DNA of 64,000 nt, from the NCBI GenBank assembly GCA_032615215.1, contig CP128433.1:3865501-3929500 (forward strand), given 5' to 3'. The notes beneath the pieces are model-generated. The model was not told the origin of the DNA. It searched no databases and saw only the letters and a program-made list of their open reading frames with translations. Numbering within the stretch: position 1 is the stretch's first letter; each line of letters starts with the position of its first letter. The stretch is from Microbulbifer sp. MKSA007. GTDB lineage: Bacteria > Pseudomonadota > Gammaproteobacteria > Pseudomonadales > Cellvibrionaceae. The translations under genes and the position numbers were made by a program. Of this stretch, positions 1 through 8,798 are shown piece after piece.

Positions 1-1772
1 TGCACAACTACTACCGCATCGTGATGGCACTGCAGGAATTGAACGATGTACTTCTCCAATATCTCGGCGAAGCCATCCTTCAGCGCAAAGGCAGCCAGCT
101 GGTCATTCCGCTAAATGAGCGATTCCAGCTGCGCGACGGCAATATTGAGGTTACCCACCCCCAGGTATTTAACCAGGAGCCCTCGGCCCTGCTCGAGATC
201 TTCGTGCTGATGGCCAACAACCCGGATATTAGTGGGGTACGTGCCTCCACCATCCGCCTGATTCGCGAGCACCGACACCTGATCGACGACCAGTTCCGCG
301 CAGATCCGAAAAATACCCAGTTGTTTATGCAGCTGCTTCGCTCACCCCGGGGCTTGTCGACACAGCTATCCCGAATGACCCGCTACCGCATTCTCGGGCG
401 ATACCTACCAGAATTTGGGCAGGTAACCGGGCAAATGCAGCACGACTTATTCCATATCTACACCGTGGATGCCCACACCTTGCAAGTTGTGCGCAATATG
501 CGCAGCTTCCGGAGCCCCGAGGCGCGGGAAAAATTCCCGATTGCAGCGGACATTCTCGAGCGCATGCGCCAACCGGAACTGCTGTATATCGCCGGCCTCT
601 ACCACGATATCGCCAAAGGGCGCGGTGGCGACCACTCCAAACTGGGCGTTGTGGATGCAGCGGAATTCTGCCAGCGCCACCACCTGCCCGCCCGCGACCG
701 GCGTCTGGTTTGCTGGCTTGTAGAAAAGCATCTATTGATGAGCCAGGTTTCTCAGAAGCAGGACATCAGTGATCCCGAAGTCGTGCACGCATTCGCCCGC
801 GAGATGGGTGACCGCGAACACCTGGACTACCTGTACGCCCTCACTGTCGCAGATATCAATGCCACCAACCCGGAGCTCTGGAACAGCTGGCGGGCCAGTT
901 TGATGCGCCAGCTCTACCAGGCCACCCGGCACGCCCTGCGCCGAGGCCTGGAAAACCCCATCGACCGGGAAGAAATCATCGAGGAAACCCGCTGCCAGGC
1001 AATGGAAAAACTGGACGCTATGGGACTTCCGCAAGCTTCGGTGGAAAATATCTGGGCACAAATGGGGGATGACTATTTTGTTCGCGAGACCGCTGACAAT
1101 ATCACCTGGCACACTTCAGCCATCCACGAACTGCACAGCAGCCCCGACACCAGCCAAAAAGACACCCTGGTTTTAACGCGAAACTCGGGGCCCGGCGAGC
1201 ACGATGGCGCTACCCAGGTTTTTGTCTACACGCCTGATAGAGCCAACGTATTTGCCGCAGCGGTTACCGGGCTGGATATGCTCAACCTGAACGTTCACGA
1301 TGCGCGCCTGTACAATTCTGCCTCTGGTTATACGCTGGATACTTTTTACGTGCTGGATGAAGCGGGCCAACCGCTACTGGACGAACCCCAGCGCCTAGCG
1401 CAGATTCGCGACACTCTACAGCAGGAGTTGGCCCTGGTTGAGGACTACTCAAAGATCATTCAGCGACGTACGCCCCGCCGCCTTAAAATGTTTGAATTGA
1501 AGAGCCAGGCTCATCTCTCCACTGAGCCCGGCGATCATTACAGCACCCTGGAAATTACCAGTGCCGACAGACCCGGCTTGCTGGCCCGCATCGCGCGTAT
1601 TTTTATTTCCCACGATCTGCGCCTGCACAATGCAAAAATTTCGACACTCGGCGAACGAGTCGAAGATATTTTTCACATTACCGACGCCGAGGGATCACCA
1701 CTTACCGACATCGAGGCCAACGGCGCACTGGAAAAAGCCATTTGCCTGGAACTGAACAACCAAGACGCCTAA
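1..1772 (+). CDS. glnD: GlnD, PII uridylyltransferase/uridylyl-removing enzyme (3' part)
   Basis: C-terminal roughly 590 residues of the bifunctional enzyme that adds and removes UMP on PII proteins in response to glutamine. The frame is open from the window edge (codons from base 3), so the nucleotidyltransferase N-terminus lies upstream and no start is visible here. The HD phosphohydrolase domain is clear, with YHDIAKGRGGDHS about 200 residues into the visible part. Two C-terminal ACT domains follow; the last contains DRPGLLARIARIF. Family identity is certain; only the truncation at the window edge limits the call. dapC follows after a 31-base gap on the same strand. Confidence 0.97.
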   Translation, partial: HNYYRIVMALQELNDVLLQYLGEAILQRKGSQLVIPLNERFQLRDGNIEVTHPQVFNQEPSALLEIFVLMANNPDISGVRASTIRLIREHRHLIDDQFRADPKNTQLFMQLLRSPRGLSTQLSRMTRYRILGRYLPEFGQVTGQMQHDLFHIYTVDAHTLQVVRNMRSFRSPEAREKFPIAADILERMRQPELLYIAGLYHDIAKGRGGDHSKLGVVDAAEFCQRHHLPARDRRLVCWLVEKHLLMSQVSQKQDISDPEVVHAFAREMGDREHLDYLYALTVADINATNPELWNSWRASLMRQLYQATRHALRRGLENPIDREEIIEETRCQAMEKLDAMGLPQASVENIWAQMGDDYFVRETADNITWHTSAIHELHSSPDTSQKDTLVLTRNSGPGEHDGATQVFVYTPDRANVFAAAVTGLDMLNLNVHDARLYNSASGYTLDTFYVLDEAGQPLLDEPQRLAQIRDTLQQELALVEDYSKIIQRRTPRRLKMFELKSQAHLSTEPGDHYSTLEITSADRPGLLARIARIFISHDLRLHNAKISTLGERVEDIFHITDAEGSPLTDIEANGALEKAICLELNNQDA

Positions 1773-1803
1773 CCGAAAAAACGCCCGAGGCCCGCTCACG
1801 ACC

Positions 1804-2976
1804 ATGAACCCAAATCTGGAACAGCTGCAGCCCTATCCATTTACCAAGCTGCAAGCCCTGAAAGAGGGCCTCCAAGCGGCGGACAAACCGCATATTGCAC
1901 TATCCATCGGTGAGCCCAAGCATGCGCCACCGGAGTTTGTCAGTGCAGAGCTTGTTCGACACCTGGACAAGCTTGCCGCCTACCCACTGACCAAGGGAAT
2001 AGAGCCCCTGCGGCAGGCGATCGCCAATTGGCTGAGCCAGCGTTTTCAGCTATCCAATGTGAGCACAGATAGCCAGGTGCTGCCGGTCAACGGGACCCGG
2101 GAAGCACTTTTTGCATTCGCCCAGGCGACCGTTTCCGCAGGCAGCAAAGTCCTGATGCCCAATCCCTTCTACCAGATCTATGAGGGCGCGGCCCTTCTCG
2201 CCGGGGCGCAGCCGCACTTTATTAACTGTGTAGCAGAAAACCAATTCAAACCAGATTTCACCTCGGTGCCGGAATCGGTTTGGCAGCAATGCGAATTGCT
2301 TTACCTCTGCTCTCCCGGCAACCCCACCGGCGCTCTTCTCGAAGCTGAAGATTTTAAACAGCTGATAGAGAAGGCAGACCGCTACGATTTCACCATCGCC
2401 TCCGATGAATGTTATTCGGAGCTGTATTTTGACGAGTCATCACCGCCGGTAGGATTATTACAGGCCTGCGAGGAAATGGGGCGAACAGACTTTCGCCGCT
2501 GTGTAGTATTCCACAGCCTATCAAAGCGCTCGAACTTACCCGGGCTTCGCTCGGGCTTCGTCGCCGGTGATGCCGATCTGCTGCAAAAGTTTTTGCTCTA
2601 TCGAACTTACCACGGCTGCGCCATGCCGCTGCCCAATCAATATGCTTCGATCGCAGCCTGGCAGGATGAGGAACACGTCCGCCAGAATCGCGCGCTTTAC
2701 AGTGAAAAGTTTTCTTCAGTTCTCGAAATTCTCGACGGCTGCCTAGAGGTACAACAGCCACAGGCAAGCTTTTACCTATGGCCCAAGGTCGGGGATGGTG
2801 AGCGTTTTGCCAAGGAACTCTACGAGGCGCAAAATATCACGGTACTTCCCGGTGCATTTCTCGCCCGCGATAGCATCGGCTTGAACCCCGGTCGCGAGTA
2901 TGTGCGTCTGGCACTGGTAGCGACACTGCAAGAGTGCATCGACGCAGCGCACCGTATAAAGGCATTTTGCAGGTAA
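1804..2976 (+). CDS. dapC: DapC, N-succinyldiaminopimelate aminotransferase
   Basis: Fold-type I PLP aminotransferase of 390 residues, the usual length for DapC. It converts N-succinyl-2-amino-6-oxopimelate to N-succinyl-LL-diaminopimelate in the succinylase route to lysine and peptidoglycan. The PLP lysine is visible as K241 in SLSKRSNLPGLRSGF, and N173 (SPGNPTG), D201 and Y204 (SDECY) match cofactor-binding positions. Placement between glnD and dapD/dapE supports DapC over other class I aminotransferases. The start is the only ATG close to the conserved N-terminus (NLEQLQPYPFTKL). No strong ribosome binding site is seen. Confidence 0.95.
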   Translation: MNPNLEQLQPYPFTKLQALKEGLQAADKPHIALSIGEPKHAPPEFVSAELVRHLDKLAAYPLTKGIEPLRQAIANWLSQRFQLSNVSTDSQVLPVNGTREALFAFAQATVSAGSKVLMPNPFYQIYEGAALLAGAQPHFINCVAENQFKPDFTSVPESVWQQCELLYLCSPGNPTGALLEAEDFKQLIEKADRYDFTIASDECYSELYFDESSPPVGLLQACEEMGRTDFRRCVVFHSLSKRSNLPGLRSGFVAGDADLLQKFLLYRTYHGCAMPLPNQYASIAAWQDEEHVRQNRALYSEKFSSVLEILDGCLEVQQPQASFYLWPKVGDGERFAKELYEAQNITVLPGAFLARDSIGLNPGREYVRLALVATLQECIDAAHRIKAFCR

Positions 2977-3050
2977 GGCCAACTCACTTTTCAAGAACAA
3001 CTGACAACTCGAGCACATACAGGAACTCCACGCCCAGGCATATCTTAACA

Positions 3051-3719
3051 ATGGCAGTAAAAAATCTACTCAAGCAAGAGCGCGTTACTTATATTTTGCA
3101 GCGCCTGGAGGAACTCTACCCGGAAACTCCCGTTCCTCTCGATCACAAAGACTCCTATACCCTGTTGGTTGCGGTACTCCTATCCGCGCAATGCACCGAT
3201 GAGCGTGTCAACCAGATAACCCCTGCGCTCTGGCAGCTGGCAGACAACCCCAGGGATATGGCGCAGGTCCCAGTAGAGGAGATCCAGAAAGTCATTCGCC
3301 CCTGTGGCCTCTCACCGCAAAAATCCAAAGCCATCAGCAAGCTCTCGCAGATCCTGATCAACGAATACCACGGCGAAGTGCCCGAGAATATGGCCGCACT
3401 GGAGACCCTGCCCGGGGTCGGACACAAGACGGCGAGCGTGGTTATGTCACAGGCTTTTGGGCACCCGGCGTTTCCCGTCGATACTCACATTCACAGATTG
3501 GCCCAGCGCTGGGGCCTGACGAATGGCAAAAATGTCACCCAGACGGAAAAAGACCTGAAGCGGCTGTTCCCAAGAGACAAGTGGAATAAATTGCACCTGC
3601 AGATTATTTTCTACGGTCGCGAGTTCTGCTCTGCGCGAGGCTGCGACGGCACCGTCTGTGAAATCTGCACAACCTGCTACCCCAACCGTAAAAACCCCAA
3701 GAAAACCAAAAAGGCGTAA
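3051..3719 (+). CDS. nth: Nth, endonuclease III (DNA glycosylase/AP lyase)
   Basis: 222-residue base-excision-repair glycosylase for oxidised pyrimidines. The start is set at ATG 3051 because the family N-terminus begins there; the open frame extends further upstream, but that part overlaps dapC and is not family-like. The helix-hairpin-helix LPGVGHKTASVV carries the catalytic lysine K126, and D144 lies in FPVDTHIHR. The C-terminal cysteine loop is not the textbook C-X6-C-X2-C-X5-C. Cysteines fall at 193, 198, 203, 206 and 209, spaced C-X4-C-X4-C-X2-C-X2-C, and are followed by a lysine-rich tail. The next gene begins 2 bases after the stop, so the two are probably cotranscribed. Confidence 0.95.
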   Translation: MAVKNLLKQERVTYILQRLEELYPETPVPLDHKDSYTLLVAVLLSAQCTDERVNQITPALWQLADNPRDMAQVPVEEIQKVIRPCGLSPQKSKAISKLSQILINEYHGEVPENMAALETLPGVGHKTASVVMSQAFGHPAFPVDTHIHRLAQRWGLTNGKNVTQTEKDLKRLFPRDKWNKLHLQIIFYGREFCSARGCDGTVCEICTTCYPNRKNPKKTKKA

Positions 3720-3721
3720 CC

Positions 3722-4066
3722 GTGATTACTCTGTACGGCATTAAAAACTGTGACACCGTAAAAAAAGCCCGCAAATGGCTGGAGAAAAATGGAGTCGATT
3801 ATCGCTTTCACGATTTTCGCGTAGACGGCATGGAAGATGTTCCCCTACAAGCATGGCTGGATAAATTTGGCTGGCAGGAGGTCCTGAATCGCCGCTCAAC
3901 GAGCTGGCGTGAACTGAGCGATGAACAGAAAAACAAAATGGACAATGCACTCGCCTTAGATCTGGCCAGTGCGACCCCTACCTTAATCAAACGCCCGGTC
4001 ACCACCACCTCAAAGGAAACCCTTTTCGGTTTTAAAGAGGCGACCTTCGAACAACTGCAAAGCTAG
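3722..4066 (+). CDS. yffB: YffB, ArsC/Spx-family thioredoxin-fold protein
   Basis: 114-residue ArsC-like protein. The N-terminus MITLYGIKNCDTVKKARKWL is the family hallmark, with a single active-site cysteine at position 10; the conserved IKRPV segment is near residue 90. It starts with GTG two bases after nth. This gene commonly sits next to dapD/dapE in gammaproteobacteria, which agrees with the context here. The biochemical role of YffB is not settled; glutathione-dependent thiol reductase activity has been proposed from the fold. Arsenate reductase function should not be assumed. Confidence 0.9.
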   Translation: MITLYGIKNCDTVKKARKWLEKNGVDYRFHDFRVDGMEDVPLQAWLDKFGWQEVLNRRSTSWRELSDEQKNKMDNALALDLASATPTLIKRPVTTTSKETLFGFKEATFEQLQS

Positions 4067-4087
4067 TCGAATTAGGAGATAACCACC

Positions 4088-5119
4088 ATGAGCAATATTT
4101 ACAGCATCGGTTTTGGTGTCGGCACTTGTAACAGCAAGGGCGACTGGCTCGAAGTTTACTACCCCAAACCCCTGTTTAAACCCAGCGCAGAAATCGCTAA
4201 CGCAGTTACTGAAACTCTGGGCGTGGCAGAGGGAAATCACAGCCTGCCTCTGGACTCCACCCAGCTACAGAAATTAGCCGATGCTCTCCACAGTGCAGGC
4301 GCCGCTGACCAGGCGGAAATCCTGCAGCAATTCGCCAATTCCCAAAGACCACTCGCAGTAGTTATTTTGGCTACTGACGAAGCCCCGCAGTCAGTGCCCG
4401 AGGCCTACCTAAAGCTACATCTTCTCTCCCACCGTCTGGTAAAACCCCACGAGACCAAACTCAATGGTATTTTTGGCAAGCTGGTTAATGTCGCTTGGAC
4501 CAACCAGGGGGCCATCGATCTCGAGGAATTACCGCAGCGACAACTGGATGCAAGACTCAAAGGCGAGTACCTGGATGTCTCCTGCGTTGATAAATTCCCC
4601 AAAATGACCAACTACGTAGTACCGGCTGGGGTTCGTATCGCACACACCGCTCGAGTGCGCCTGGGCGCATACCTTGGGGAAGGCACCACAATCATGCACG
4701 AGGGCTTTGTTAACTTTAATGCTGGCACCGAAGGGCCCGGCATGATTGAAGGCCGTATTTCCGCCGGGGTATTTGTCGGCGCAGGTTCCGATCTCGGTGG
4801 CAGCAGCTCCACCATGGGCACGCTTTCCGGCGGCGGAAATATCGTTATCTCGGTAGGCGATAACTGCCTGCTCGGCGCTAATGCCGGCATCGGCATTCCC
4901 CTTGGCGACCGCTGCACTGTCGAGGCAGGGCTCTACATTACCGCTGGAACCAAAATCGCCCTGCTGGATGACAGCGGCAAGCTGGTAGAGCACATCAAGG
5001 CCAGAGATCTGGCCGGAAAATCCGATTTACTATTCCGCCGCAACTCCACTAATGGTGCAGTGGAATGTCTCACCAACAAGAGTGCTATCGAGCTCAATGA
5101 AGCTCTACACAGCAATTAA
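4088..5119 (+). CDS. dapD: DapD, tetrahydrodipicolinate N-succinyltransferase (long form)
   Basis: 343 residues, matching the longer DapD type found in Pseudomonas relatives rather than the 274-residue E. coli enzyme. It transfers succinyl from succinyl-CoA to tetrahydrodipicolinate. The C-terminal half holds a left-handed beta-helix built of hexapeptide-like repeats from about residue 180 (GVRIAHTARVRLGAYLGEG) to 290, with the glycine-rich SDLGGSSSTMGTLSGGG segment. AGGAG at 4075-4079 precedes ATG 4088 by 8 bases. It lies between yffB and dapE, two steps before DapE in the pathway. Confidence 0.96.
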   Translation: MSNIYSIGFGVGTCNSKGDWLEVYYPKPLFKPSAEIANAVTETLGVAEGNHSLPLDSTQLQKLADALHSAGAADQAEILQQFANSQRPLAVVILATDEAPQSVPEAYLKLHLLSHRLVKPHETKLNGIFGKLVNVAWTNQGAIDLEELPQRQLDARLKGEYLDVSCVDKFPKMTNYVVPAGVRIAHTARVRLGAYLGEGTTIMHEGFVNFNAGTEGPGMIEGRISAGVFVGAGSDLGGSSSTMGTLSGGGNIVISVGDNCLLGANAGIGIPLGDRCTVEAGLYITAGTKIALLDDSGKLVEHIKARDLAGKSDLLFRRNSTNGAVECLTNKSAIELNEALHSN

Positions 5120-5213
5120 AATTGCACGGTGCGGAACTTCAGTTCTGCACCGATGCACCCCACCCCTCTAGCCGCTTCTTTGCGGCCCATCTCCCTATAC
5201 AAGGAAAGCCCAA

Positions 5214-6346
5214 GTGACTCCCACCCTCCAACTCGCTTTCGACCTGATTTGCCGCCGCTCTGTCACCCCCGAAGATGCGGGGTGTATGGACCTTATGATC
5301 CAGCGCCTGGAAAAAATAGGATTCCAGGTAACAAAATTGCGCAGAGGTGACACCGATAATTTTTGGGCAGTACGCGATGGCTCTAGTGAAGGCTCCCTAC
5401 TCGCCTTTGCCGGGCACACCGATGTCGTACCCACAGGCCCAGAAGAAAACTGGAGCTCCCCCCGTTCGAACCTGAAATTCGTGACGGTTTTCTATATGGC
5501 CGCGGTGCGGCGGACATGAAGGGTTCCCTGGCAGCCATGGTGGTTGCCTGTGAGGAGTTCGTTGCGGCACACCCAGACCACAGTGGTCGCATAGCATTTC
5601 TGATCACCAGCGACGAGGAGGGCCCCGCAATAAACGGCACCGTTAAGGTTGTCGAGTGGCTAGAGGAACAGGGAGAAAAGATTGACTGCTGTATCGTCGG
5701 CGAGCCATCCAGTAGTGAACGGGTTGGCGATATCATCAAAAATGGGCGCAGAGGCTCACTCGGCCTGGAACTAAAAGTTCTCGGCACCCAAGGCCATGTA
5801 GCCTACCCTCACTTAGCCGAGAATCCGATTCATACCCTGGCCCCTGCTCTCGCTGAACTCGCTGCCGAAGAGTGGGACCAGGGGAACAAATTCTTCCCCG
5901 CAACCAGCTTCCAGGTTTCCAATATCAATGGCGGCACCGGCGCAACCAATGTTATTCCCGGCGAAGTGGATTTACTCTGCAACTGGCGTTTTTCCACTGA
6001 ATTAACCGCCGAAGACCTTGAGACTCGGGCCCGCGCAATCCTGGATAAGCATAACCTCAAGTACGAGGCGAATTTTAAATTATCCGGATTGCCTTTTCTC
6101 ACTGCCGCAGGCCCACTGGTTCAGGCAACTCAGCAGGCAATTCTCACCATCACTGGGGAAAAAACGGAGCTATCGACCGCCGGTGGCACTTCCGATGGCC
6201 GCTTTATTGCCCCTACCGGAGCCCAGGTCGTAGAACTGGGACCAGTAAATGCCACTATCCATAAAGTGGACGAAAGGGTTGAGGCCGACCACTTGGATAT
6301 CCTTAAAGATATTTATCGGGAAGTCTTAAAAGAGTTACTCACTTAA
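5214..6346 (+). CDS. dapE: DapE, succinyl-diaminopimelate desuccinylase, with apparent -1 frameshift
   Basis: M20-family zinc hydrolase releasing succinate from N-succinyl-LL-diaminopimelate. The start is GTG 5214, with AAGGA at 5201-5205. The first frame (5214-5519) carries GHTDVVP and runs out after WSSP. The second frame (to 6346) carries GRGAADMKG, SDEEGPAINGT, GGTSDGRFIA and the metal histidine in NATIHKVDE. The frames join if one C is restored to the six-C run at 5458-5463, which gives WSSPPFEPEIRDGFLYGRG and a 377-residue protein of normal length. DapE is normally essential and both halves look under selection, so a base-call deletion is more likely than a dead gene. A diverged copy of its 3' end recurs at 8451. 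Confidence 0.93.
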
Positions 6347-6508
6347 ATTAATCCGACTCAACCTAGAGGCTCATAAGGGCGAAAGCTCAAAGTATTCTTT
6401 TGAGAGGCCCCGGCTTTCATGGCTGGGGCAGTAAAACTCCAGTAGGTTTATCTTGCCAAAAACTGGCTACCTCTTGAATATTACTATTCAGCGTATTTGC
6501 CAACTCTG
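6212..6508 (+). repeat. Imperfect direct repeat, copy A (dapE 3' end plus downstream spacer)
   Basis: The last roughly 45 codons of dapE and about 160 bases after its stop are matched, with many substitutions, by 8451-8746. Shared landmarks include the codons for LKDIYR, the spacer word GCCCCGGCTTTC, the word AGTAAAACTCCA, and TTCAGCGTATTT near the end. Similarity stops near CTCTG at 6508, after which this copy runs into the cupin/NmrA cassette. A GC-rich hairpin at about 6408-6429 may terminate dapE. Confidence 0.8.
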
Positions 6509-6717
6509 CCAATACAACATCCCATTGCTCCAGACCGTGCAGGGTGGCTCGGGCCGACACAATTTATCGAGAGCAACATCTATCGCCAAGTTGGATTAGA
6601 CTACTAAATGAGTTGCGGCAGAGATACTTAGTGAATCGCGCCGACGACCACCAACCGCTCACTGATTCTCGAGTCGCGCGGCTCCTGCCACCAACTCGAG
6701 CCCTCGAGAAAGACGCC

Positions 6718-7449
6718 ATGAAAAGCGTAATCAAGTTGGACCCGCACAACCCAAGTGGCGAAGGCCTTGAGTCCTGGGCTGTCATCCCTCCCTCTTTTCT
6801 TACCGGCCCGACACCTATCCAGCGAGGGTATAAAGCCTTTGAGCGCAACGGCCTCTGCACTGGGACCTGGGATTGCTCTGGCGGAAGCAGCACAGGGCTC
6901 AATCCCTATCCACTCTTTGAGTTCATGCTTCTGATCGAGGGCCACGTCGGCATTATCGACGAAACAGGACACAAAGAAGTTATCTCTGCTGGAGAGCCGT
7001 TTTTCCTCCCGCAAGGCCTTAATTGCGCATGGGACATGCCGGTATACTACCGCAAGTACTTTATCAATTTATTCAATGATGAGTATCCTGCAGAGACTGA
7101 TCCGTCTAAGCTGAGAGTCGTGCGCCCGCTTCCAAACATTTCAGAAGACGACTGCAAAGAGACCAGTCTCAGCACTCTAGAGCCACACCAAGCCCGGCAT
7201 CTGGCATACGAGTCTGGTGATGGCAGGATCCAGGTCGGCACATTAATATCCGGCCCTTGTCGTTGCGATATCACAGATTTCAGTCGGAGCGAGCTGATAT
7301 GTATGCTGGAGGGGTCGGTACGGGTCACAACGTCAAACGGCGAGGAGGCCTTCCACGCCGGCGACAGCTTCTTCGCACCATTGAATGCCCCGGTAGGGTG
7401 GCACGCCGACAAACCTTTTCGCGCATTCTTTTGCGCAGTCTGGCCCTGA
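6718..7449 (+). CDS. Two-domain cupin protein
   Basis: 243 residues with two cupin domains of the Cupin_3/DUF861 type. Domain one spans about residues 40-115 (EFMLLIEGHVGII ... AGEPFFLPQGL) and domain two about 165-240 (SELICMLEGSVRV ... HAGDSFFAPLNAPVGW). Such small cupins occur in catabolic or sensing roles; the substrate cannot be told. The start is ATG 6718, preceded by GAGAAAG. The same frame is open back to 6544, but that stretch has no cupin similarity. It lies 22 bases before an NmrA-like gene, so the two probably form a transcript, and both sit between the diverged dapE-end repeats, suggesting acquisition as a unit. Confidence 0.8.
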   Translation: MKSVIKLDPHNPSGEGLESWAVIPPSFLTGPTPIQRGYKAFERNGLCTGTWDCSGGSSTGLNPYPLFEFMLLIEGHVGIIDETGHKEVISAGEPFFLPQGLNCAWDMPVYYRKYFINLFNDEYPAETDPSKLRVVRPLPNISEDDCKETSLSTLEPHQARHLAYESGDGRIQVGTLISGPCRCDITDFSRSELICMLEGSVRVTTSNGEEAFHAGDSFFAPLNAPVGWHADKPFRAFFCAVWP

Positions 7450-7471
7450 GCATCATCAATGGATCACATCG

Positions 7472-8337
7472 ATGACTGTCCTCATCTTTGGCGGCTCAGG
7501 AAACGTCGGCCGGGCCCTCATTCCGATCTTATATGCGAGTGGAGCAAAGATCCGGGTCGCCACACGATCGACTGCCTATGCCGCAAGTCTCCCCGATGAT
7601 ATTGATACAGTCATTGCCGATATGGACGATCCTTCCACCCTGAGGTCCGCATTTAAGGGAGTTGAGAGTGTCTTTCTTCTCATCGCAAATAGTCCCAAGG
7701 AGACTCATCAAGGCCTCTCCACACTGGCGATCGCCGCTGAATCACCCCCAGGCACATCGTTTATCTATCGAGCGATCTTGCAGTTCGCGCACCGATGATT
7801 CCCCATGCGGGTGGAAAATTCGCCATTGAAACAGCGCTGCGAGCAAGTGGGATCGCGCACACGATACTACGGCCCACCTACTTCGCTCAGAATGATCTTG
7901 TTCAGAAGGATGTGATCACTGCAGGAGCTTATGCAACGCCGTTGGGGGCCCACCCGGTTGCACGCATCGATACCCGTGATGTTGCGCTCGCAGCAGCGTC
8001 AGCACTCTTAGACATAAGGGCGAAGAACGAAGTATTTCTTTTGTCGAGTTTGGATGCCCCTAACGGCAATGAAACCGCTGCACTCTGGTCCATAGCACTT
8101 GGTCGCGCCGTCATCTACCCTGACCTAACGCCGGAAGACTTTGCCAACAGCATCGAAACCATGGTGCCTCCATGGCTGAATTTCGATCTTCTGATCATGC
8201 ATCGCTGGTTCAAAACAAACGGCCATCCAGTCAATCAGGAAGATCTCGAGGCTCAGGCCGCACTTTTACCACAGGGTCCGCGAAGCTATCGAAGTTTCGT
8301 AGAGGAAACGGCCAACACATGGCAGAGTGAAACCTAA
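7472..8337 (+). CDS. NmrA-like NAD(P)-binding oxidoreductase, apparent -1 frameshift
   Basis: Atypical short-chain dehydrogenase of the NmrA/SDR type, 288 residues if repaired. The N-terminal part has the Rossmann motif VLIFGGSGNVGRAL. That frame stops at 7798 after reading through an unrelated-looking segment. The expected strand RHIVYLSSDLAVRAP is encoded in the other frame just upstream of 7795, and continues as HAGGKFAIETALRASGIAHTILRP to 8337. The switch falls at or near the five-C run at 7745-7749, where one base is missing. Function is probably NAD(P)-dependent reduction or redox sensing; the substrate is unknown. Confidence 0.8.
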
Positions 8338-8450
8338 AGCCACCAAGTACCGTAGCTCACCTCCTTTTCAATACAGCCGCTATTATCGTAGTGGTAGGTC
8401 ACCCCTTGTTCCGTTAGCCCAATACACACCCAGGTCCCATTAGAACCGTG

Positions 8451-8746
8451 CCCACCAGAATTGTGGTTACCGAATTAGAACCCGAAAACTACTATTCACA
8501 CAGTGTGACGAAATGGTTGGGATCGACCAGTTTGATACTCTCAAAGATATTTATCGGAAAGTATTAACATAGCTACTATTTCGATTAATCTGGCTTATTT
8601 TACAGGCTCAAAAAAGACGAAAGCACCAAGTTTAATTTTGATCTGCCCCGGCTTTCCTTTTGAGAAAGTAAAACTCCAAAAGGTTTATCCGCCAAATAAA
8701 CTGACTATCCCTTCAATACTACACTTCAGCGTATTTATCCCCTCTG
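8451..8746 (+). pseudogene. Diverged dapE 3'-end remnant plus spacer (repeat copy B)
   Basis: This segment aligns with 6212-6508. In its coding part, fragments equivalent to PTGAQVVELGPVN, then DER..., then LKDIYREVL of DapE can be followed, but an extra base near 8507 breaks the frame and there is no catalytic domain upstream. Past the remnant stop, the spacer words GCCCCGGCTTTC, AGTAAAACTCCA and TTCAGCGTATTT recur in the same order and spacing. It is a fossil of a dapE end directly upstream of an S9 peptidase gene, which implies an ancestral dapE-S9 neighbourhood that was split by insertion or partial duplication. Confidence 0.78.
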
Positions 8747-8774
8747 TTGACACCCCTTCGGTATGCTGTATCTA
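8747..8774 (+). promoter_or_regulatory. Putative sigma-70 promoter of first S9 peptidase
   Basis: TTGACA at 8747-8752 and TATCTA at 8769-8774, separated by 16 bases, lie just upstream of the ribosome binding site and ATG 8799. The pair is found by eye only. Confidence 0.45.
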
Positions 8775-8798
8775 ACAATAAAAAGGAGCTCACGGGCC

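Larger units (their letters stand above)
8338..8798. other. Intergenic stretch: spacer, dapE fossil and S9 promoter region
   Basis: No intact gene is seen. From 8338 to about 8450 I recognise nothing. From 8451 to 8746 lies the degraded dapE-end repeat. The remainder holds a promoter-like pair and the ribosome binding site AAAGGAG (8782-8788) of the following peptidase. Confidence 0.7.

Noticed and set aside
2934..3050. Longer start for nth
   Set aside because: The extra 39 codons overlap the end of dapC and show no endonuclease III similarity; ATG 3051 begins the family N-terminus.
5458..5463. Programmed ribosomal frameshift in dapE
   Set aside because: No slippery heptamer with downstream structure, and four other genes in the window show the same one-base loss, so a sequence error is more likely.
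6544..6717. N-terminal extension of the cupin protein
   Set aside because: Open in frame and faintly repressor-like, but without a ribosome binding site or cupin similarity; ATG 6718 starts closer to the first domain.
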